A stretch of 8,905 nt of DNA from NAT127 sp041655035 (GTDB lineage Bacteria > Pseudomonadota > Gammaproteobacteria > Pseudomonadales > Porticoccaceae): contig JBAZCN010000136.1 in NCBI GenBank assembly GCA_041655035.1, forward strand, positions 1 to 8,905. The letters run 5' to 3'. The notes below the pieces were generated by a model. The model was not told the DNA's origin. It was given only the letters and a program-made list of their open reading frames with translations, and did not search any database. Positions 6,129 through 8,905 of the stretch are shown piece by piece. How positions within the stretch are numbered: position 1 is the first letter of the stretch; each line of letters opens with the position of its first letter. Position numbers and translations under genes: made by a program.

Positions 6129-6152
6129 GGGCGGTTATTGGAGCTTTTTATC

Positions 6153-6182
6153 ATAATGACAGTTGTGTATATTCTTTGTCAA
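6153..6182 (-). promoter_or_regulatory. Sigma70-like promoter of the monooxygenase-tetR-NTF2 operon, with possible operator
   Basis: On the minus strand a perfect -35 TTGACA (6177-6182) is followed after 18 bp by CATTAT (6153-6158) as -10; TATGAT (6150-6155) is a better hexamer but 21 bp away. Transcription would start near 6145, leaving a leader of about 28 nt. An inverted repeat TGACA-N15-TGTCA (6157-6161 and 6177-6181) overlaps both elements and is a candidate TetR site, but its arms are only 5 bp. Confidence 0.55.
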
Positions 6183-6368
6183 CAAGCGCGGCGCTGGCGT
6201 TTCCGGTCAGCGGTTGTCCGACTGCCCGGAAATACAAGCGCTACGCAGCCGAGGCAGCTCAAGGGGCGACTTCCGGCCCCAGGGTTTCCGGCAGAGTGGT
6301 TCAGATAGCTGGCGATATCGAGCTCGGGATGTGCGGTCGTTGTGCTGGAGTGGTGGTCGTGGCCGAGA
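6183..6368. other. Gene-free stretch between the EAL gene and the monooxygenase promoter
   Basis: With the promoter region this makes a 251-nt gap. It contains one perfect 7-bp inverted repeat, TTTCCGG (6200-6206) with CCGGAAA (6226-6232), around 19 nt, which might fold in the 3' end of the EAL transcript. No T-tract terminator and no convincing small gene are seen. Confidence 0.4.
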
Positions 6369-7616
6369 TCAATGAGTGTTCCGAGGTGTGCGCTTGTTGA
6401 TCCAGCGCGCGGCATCTTCGCCGAACATGGGTTGAGCAATATGAAAACCCTGGGCAATTTCACAGCCTGTGTCCCTGAGAAATTGCAAGGTGGGTTCGTC
6501 TTCGACACCTTCGGCCACCGACCTGAGCCCGAGTGACCGGCCGAGTTCGATAATGGCTTTGACGACGGAGCGGGACTCGCCCGATGCGAGGGCGGTACCG
6601 ACGAAGCGTCTGTCAATCTTGATTTCCGAAAAGGGCAGGCGTGTCAGCAGCAACATCGACGAATAGCCAGAGCCGAAATCGTCGATGGACACCTGAAACC
6701 CCTTGATCCGCAACCGTGTCAGCAGTTCAAGAGAGCGTGAGGGATCTTCTATCGCGCTGGTTTCGGTCAGTTCCAGGACGACCTGTTCCGGAGGGACGCG
6801 ATAGGATGCGCACAGGCAGGTCATCGCCTCGAAAAATCGCGGTTCGGCAAGATTTCGGGTGGAGAGATTGATGGACAGCGACAGCGGCGTGTTTCCGGTT
6901 GCCCACTCCGGAGTTGGCGACCTGTCGCTGTCCGCCGACAGAATATGGGTGCTGAACCAGAGCAATGCCTGGCGGACGATTTGAACGGTGAATTGACCAA
7001 TGAGTCCCGACCGCTCGACAACGGGAATGAACCGGCCGGGTTCGATGAGGCCCTGGGTTGGGTGACGCCACCTTGCCAGTGCTTCGAATCCTGCGATTCG
7101 TCCGTCGTGGCAGCGGATCTGTGGCTGGTATGTCAGCGTAAACTCGTTGTTCTTGATCGCCCGGTAGATGGCAGGGAGGCTTATCTCCTTTGGCTCGCGG
7201 GATTCGGGCTTCTTTCCCGGCGCCGCGGTAATATTCCTTGAAGCCAGGGCCTGGTCCAGCACCTTGCGCAAATGGCCCGGAAAAAACGGTTTTGCCAGAT
7301 GCCCGATGACGTTAAGGCCGCGCTCCCTGGCAAGTCGGGATGCGGCGTCGAGTATCCTCGGGTTGACGCCGCCCAACAGGACGATACCGGCATCGCATTC
7401 CCGGGTGGCCAGCAGGTCGATGATGTCCAGGCTGTGCTGCGACATGGACAGGCCGAGGACGATGCAACCTGGCCGCACTTCGCCGAGAGCGTAGACAAAA
7501 CTTTCGGGATCCGTGGTTGTCCGCGACTGTACCCCGAGGCTCTCCGCGATGAGAGTCAGTGTCTGGATCGCTTCCTGATCATCCTCAAGAATCAAGACTG
7601 TCCGATGATCATCCAT
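6369..7616 (-). CDS. Receiver-EAL protein: c-di-GMP phosphodiesterase with a degenerate receiver domain
   Basis: The 415-residue product joins a receiver domain (about 5-125) to an EAL domain (about 147-405). EAL motifs are complete: FEALARW (E178), the Asn of SINLS (N250), LELTET (E282), IDDFGSGYSS (D312, D313), EIKIDRRF (K333), SVAEGVE (E369, E372) and QGF..AQP (Q389). It should therefore hydrolyse cyclic di-GMP to pGpG, lowering c-di-GMP and favouring motility over biofilm. The receiver keeps the acidic pocket (E11, D12, D13) and the conserved Lys (K109 in LAKPF), but the phosphoacceptor position in CIVLGLSMS is Gly55 and the Thr/Ser switch position is Gly82. Ordinary aspartyl phosphorylation is therefore unlikely. 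It lies alone, with no histidine kinase nearby. ATG 7616 has only a weak ribosome site (GGAA at -12). Codon third positions look less GC-biased than in the metabolic genes to the left. Confidence 0.93.
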   Translation of the reverse strand: MDDHRTVLILEDDQEAIQTLTLIAESLGVQSRTTTDPESFVYALGEVRPGCIVLGLSMSQHSLDIIDLLATRECDAGIVLLGGVNPRILDAASRLARERGLNVIGHLAKPFFPGHLRKVLDQALASRNITAAPGKKPESREPKEISLPAIYRAIKNNEFTLTYQPQIRCHDGRIAGFEALARWRHPTQGLIEPGRFIPVVERSGLIGQFTVQIVRQALLWFSTHILSADSDRSPTPEWATGNTPLSLSINLSTRNLAEPRFFEAMTCLCASYRVPPEQVVLELTETSAIEDPSRSLELLTRLRIKGFQVSIDDFGSGYSSMLLLTRLPFSEIKIDRRFVGTALASGESRSVVKAIIELGRSLGLRSVAEGVEDEPTLQFLRDTGCEIAQGFHIAQPMFGEDAARWINKRTPRNTH

Positions 7617-7653
7617 TTCCTATCTTCCGTAGTGTGTCTGATCCGCTTCCGAT

Positions 7654-7669
7654 ACCTTGCCTGCAAGGT
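7654..7669. other. 16-bp near-perfect dyad 38 bp upstream of the EAL gene
   Basis: ACCTTGC (7654-7660) and GCAAGGT (7663-7669) are perfect inverted copies separated by two bases. As DNA it has the form of a dimeric-regulator operator; as RNA it forms a 6-bp hairpin with a CAGG tetraloop on the minus strand, close to the weak ribosome site. Confidence 0.45.
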
Positions 7670-7942
7670 GAATGCCCGCTGGTGACGGTGGCGGTACGCC
7701 GTCCTTACGCTGGATATCTTGTGGTCCGCGCTGATGGTATCCTTGGGGTCGTACTGTCTCGACCGTCGTGAGCGAGAAAGGTGTCGTTTGCCTTCGCCTG
7801 ACCTTCCTGTTTTCCGGCTGCAACTGGCCGTCCGGGCACGGCGAAGTGGCCGGTGCCGGGGTGGTGATTTACGGTGATCGAGAATCCATATGGCGCTCGC
7901 CGGTGTTCTTGGTGGTGACAGTCGGCGTGGCGGCCGCATCGA

Positions 7943-7971
7943 ACTATGCGACACAAATGAGTCGATGTCAA
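7943..7971 (-). promoter_or_regulatory. Sigma70-like promoter reading toward the EAL gene
   Basis: Minus strand: a perfect -35 TTGACA (7966-7971), a 17-bp spacer, then CATAGT (7943-7948; 4 of 6 to consensus) as -10. A start near 7936 would leave an untranslated leader of about 320 nt before the EAL ATG at 7616. Confidence 0.5.
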
Positions 7972-8032
7972 CACAATTGAGGCGGTAGGTGTTCGGGTTT
8001 CTCATGCATGCAAACTGTTTTTTTAAAGTTAA

Positions 8033-8038
8033 TATAAA
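8033..8038 (+). promoter_or_regulatory. Possible -10 element of the CI-like gene
   Basis: TATAAA in an A/T-rich stretch (8017-8043) unlike its surroundings. No good -35 stands 16-18 bp upstream; the palindrome CATGCATG (8003-8010) lies where a regulator could bind. Transcription would begin near 8045, giving a very short leader before GTG 8059. Confidence 0.3.
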
Positions 8039-8058
8039 ACAAAGGGTTGAATAAGCCT

Positions 8059-8529
8059 GTGACGCGCCGAAAGACAGAAATCTCCAGCGCCTCCCGTGTC
8101 GACAAGGAAGTGGATGGGTTTGGTGAGCGTATGAATATGGCGATAACGCGAGCCGGAGGCGCTACAATCATGTCGAAAAAGGCAGGGGTATCGACCTCGG
8201 TCCTGAGAAAATGGCGGGCAGGACATTCAGAGCCGACACGCACCAACCTGATCAAGATGGCGCTGGCCGCCGATGTATCCGTGAGCTGGTTGGCGACAGG
8301 AGAGGGCGATGCGGCATCGCCTGTACCGGTATCCCGTGCCGATATCGACCTGGATGCCCTGGAGGACGTCATCGTCAGAACGAGGCGGCGGTTCGAGCAG
8401 AAAAATATCACGCTCAGGCCAGAAGCCGAGGCCCGTGTCATCCGCCTTATCTACGAGTTCTATATCCGGCAGGGGCAGCCAATGGATGAGGTCAGCCTGA
8501 ACAACGTCATAGAGCTGGCCGCCTTTTAG
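8059..8529 (+). CDS. CI/XRE-like helix-turn-helix DNA-binding protein lacking a protease domain
   Basis: The 156-residue product carries a lambda-repressor-like HTH at about residues 20-82: FGERMNMAITRAGGATIMSKKAGVSTSVLRKW, then EPTRTNLIKMALAADVSVSWLATGEG, whose ending V-S-V-x-W-L-x-T-G is characteristic of CI-type phage repressors. A short linker leads to a helical tail (DLDALEDVIVRTRRRFEQKN..., EARVIRLIYEFYIRQGQP) found in small CI-like regulators. The S24/LexA-type self-cleavage domain is absent, so RecA-triggered inactivation is not expected. GTG 8059 is used as the start, with AAAGGG (8041-8046) 12 nt before it; TTG 8047 in the same frame abuts that sequence and would add four residues. 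Codon use has more A/T-ending codons than the left-hand genes, suggesting acquisition from a phage or mobile element. It is convergent with umuC. Target genes are unknown. Confidence 0.8.
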   Translation: MTRRKTEISSASRVDKEVDGFGERMNMAITRAGGATIMSKKAGVSTSVLRKWRAGHSEPTRTNLIKMALAADVSVSWLATGEGDAASPVPVSRADIDLDALEDVIVRTRRRFEQKNITLRPEAEARVIRLIYEFYIRQGQPMDEVSLNNVIELAAF

Positions 8530-8550
8530 ATGGCAGAGGCAAGGTGCTTC

Positions 8551-8563
8551 CATGGCGGCGGTT
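8551..8563 (+). repeat. 13-bp direct repeat unit (copy b)
   Basis: CATGGCGGCGGTT, identical to 2064-2076, located 27 nt before repeat copy 3. Confidence 0.35.
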
Positions 8564-8590
8564 GGCTGCTGAGTTCGGGCAGAGTTGCTC

Positions 8591-8670
8591 GGTTGCGCTT
8601 CGTTCCCCAGCGTAGCCTACGGCCTTTCATAAGTATGTGATTCGTAGGGTGCTGAGGAACGAAGCGCACC
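8591..8670. repeat. Palindromic intergenic repeat, copy 3
   Basis: GCGCTTCGTTCC (8595-8606) pairs perfectly over 12 bp with GGAACGAAGCGC (8656-8667), and inner CCTACG (8616-8621) pairs with CGTAGG (8643-8648) around a 21-nt loop. It shares the GCGCTTCGTTCC core with copies 1 and 2, and its loop start GGCCTTTCATA resembles GGCCCTCTCATA of copy 1. It lies between the convergent CI-like and umuC genes and could act as a bidirectional transcription barrier. Confidence 0.78.
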
Positions 8671-8705
8671 GGCGCATACCCGCTTCTCCGTGGCCGATCG
8701 GCAGA

Positions 8706-8724
8706 CCTAGGGACCAACCCTAGG
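8706..8724 (-). terminator. Perfect 7-bp hairpin overlapping the umuC stop codon
   Basis: CCTAGGG (8706-8712) pairs with CCCTAGG (8718-8724) around a 5-nt loop; the umuC stop (TAG, 8722-8720) lies within the stem. There is no T-run after it on the minus strand, so it is a candidate 3'-end structure rather than a canonical terminator. Confidence 0.4.
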
Positions 8725-8905
8725 CGCTGACCCTCGGCACATCCTGCCAGCGCGTGGTATACCGGGGAGATCTGAATTGCTGACGCATGGCCCAGGGTCG
8801 CTGTGTTTCCTGGTTGGGCAGAAGCGACGTGCCCCGGCCCAGTTTGTGATCGATGGTATCGAAGGCGCTCACTGGGGTGTCGCTCGGCGTCGGCTGCCCG
8901 GGGGC
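8720..8905 (-). CDS. umuC: DNA polymerase V catalytic subunit UmuC, C-terminal fragment
   Basis: Reading from the right edge, 61 codons are open before TAG at 8722-8720; the gene continues beyond the window. The residues FDTIDHKLGRGTSLLPNQ, then PWAMRQQFRSPRYTTRW and DVPRV, match the conserved C-terminus of UmuC (the DUF4113 region). There 'LN/D..(F/Y)GRGT' precedes 'W.M(R/K)...(L/F)SPRYTTRW..LP.V'. UmuC is the Y-family polymerase of DNA polymerase V, which together with processed UmuD performs error-prone translesion synthesis under the SOS response. Only the C-terminal tail, not the catalytic palm, is visible, so activity cannot be judged; umuD would be expected outside to the right. No start codon lies within view in the right frame, so automated calls confined to this window could miss it. 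Confidence 0.88.
   Translation of the reverse strand, partial: APGQPTPSDTPVSAFDTIDHKLGRGTSLLPNQETQRPWAMRQQFRSPRYTTRWQDVPRVSA

Larger units (their letters stand above)
7617..8058. other. Long gene-free region upstream of the EAL gene and the CI-like gene
   Basis: About 440 nt separate the divergent starts at 7616 (minus) and 8059 (plus). Small open frames exist on both strands but have neither ribosome sites nor the GC-rich third positions of real genes. The region contains a minus-strand promoter (7943-7971), a tight dyad (7654-7669) and an A/T-rich stretch (8017-8043) before the CI-like gene. Confidence 0.6.

Noticed and set aside
7620..7823. 67-codon minus-strand frame ending just before the EAL gene
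   Set aside because: It starts with TTG, lacks the GC-biased third positions of neighbouring genes and has no recognisable domain.
7768..7980. Possible 70-residue + strand protein in the long intergenic region
   Set aside because: It begins with GTG without a ribosome site, resembles nothing recognised, and overlaps the likely minus-strand promoter.
8526..8717. 63-codon minus-strand frame between the CI-like gene and umuC
   Set aside because: It runs through the palindromic repeat and has no ribosome site or recognisable domain.

Overview
The window looks like chromosomal DNA from a GC-rich gammaproteobacterium, plausibly a marine or hydrocarbon-associated lineage such as Alcanivorax, Marinobacter or relatives. 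This is inferred from gene families, GC-rich coding bias and a dispersed GGTGCGCTTCGTTCC repeat; the sequence alone does not prove the taxon. No rRNA, tRNA, CRISPR array, insertion sequence or transposase gene was seen.

Left part (1-3380, + strand): the 3' end of a phosphotransferase of the ecdysteroid-kinase-like/aminoglycoside phosphotransferase type, then 36 nt later a complete CrtI/COG1233-type FAD oxidoreductase. A 298-nt gap holds the first copy of a palindromic repeat and a small hairpin-rich leader with an 11-codon ORF. A complete aldo/keto reductase follows.

Middle (3381-6368): a 301-nt convergent gap contains several perfect hairpins, repeat copy 2 and a two-unit 20-bp tandem duplication. 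Next come three minus-strand genes transcribed right to left: a group D flavin monooxygenase (acyl-CoA dehydrogenase fold), a TetR regulator whose longest reading frame starts on the monooxygenase stop codon, and an NTF2/SnoaL-like small protein. A sigma70-type promoter lies just before the monooxygenase gene. With the kinase, FAD oxidoreductase and aldo/keto reductase this reads as a TetR-controlled block for modifying or degrading an unidentified lipophilic substrate (steroid, terpenoid or aromatic); that role is inference.

Right part (6369-8905): a minus-strand receiver-EAL protein has a complete set of c-di-GMP phosphodiesterase motifs, but its receiver lacks the phosphoacceptor aspartate. 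Its 430-nt upstream region is gene-poor and contains a promoter and a compact dyad. Then come a + strand CI/XRE-like DNA-binding protein with no protease domain, repeat copy 3, and at the right edge the 3' end of a convergent umuC gene (DNA polymerase V). The umuC fragment is short and read in the frame with no start codon in view, so it is easily overlooked.

The strongest points for follow-up are the phosphorylation-deficient receiver on an apparently intact EAL enzyme, the three-copy palindromic intergenic element with its internally expanded second copy, and the substrate of the oxidoreductase/kinase/monooxygenase block.
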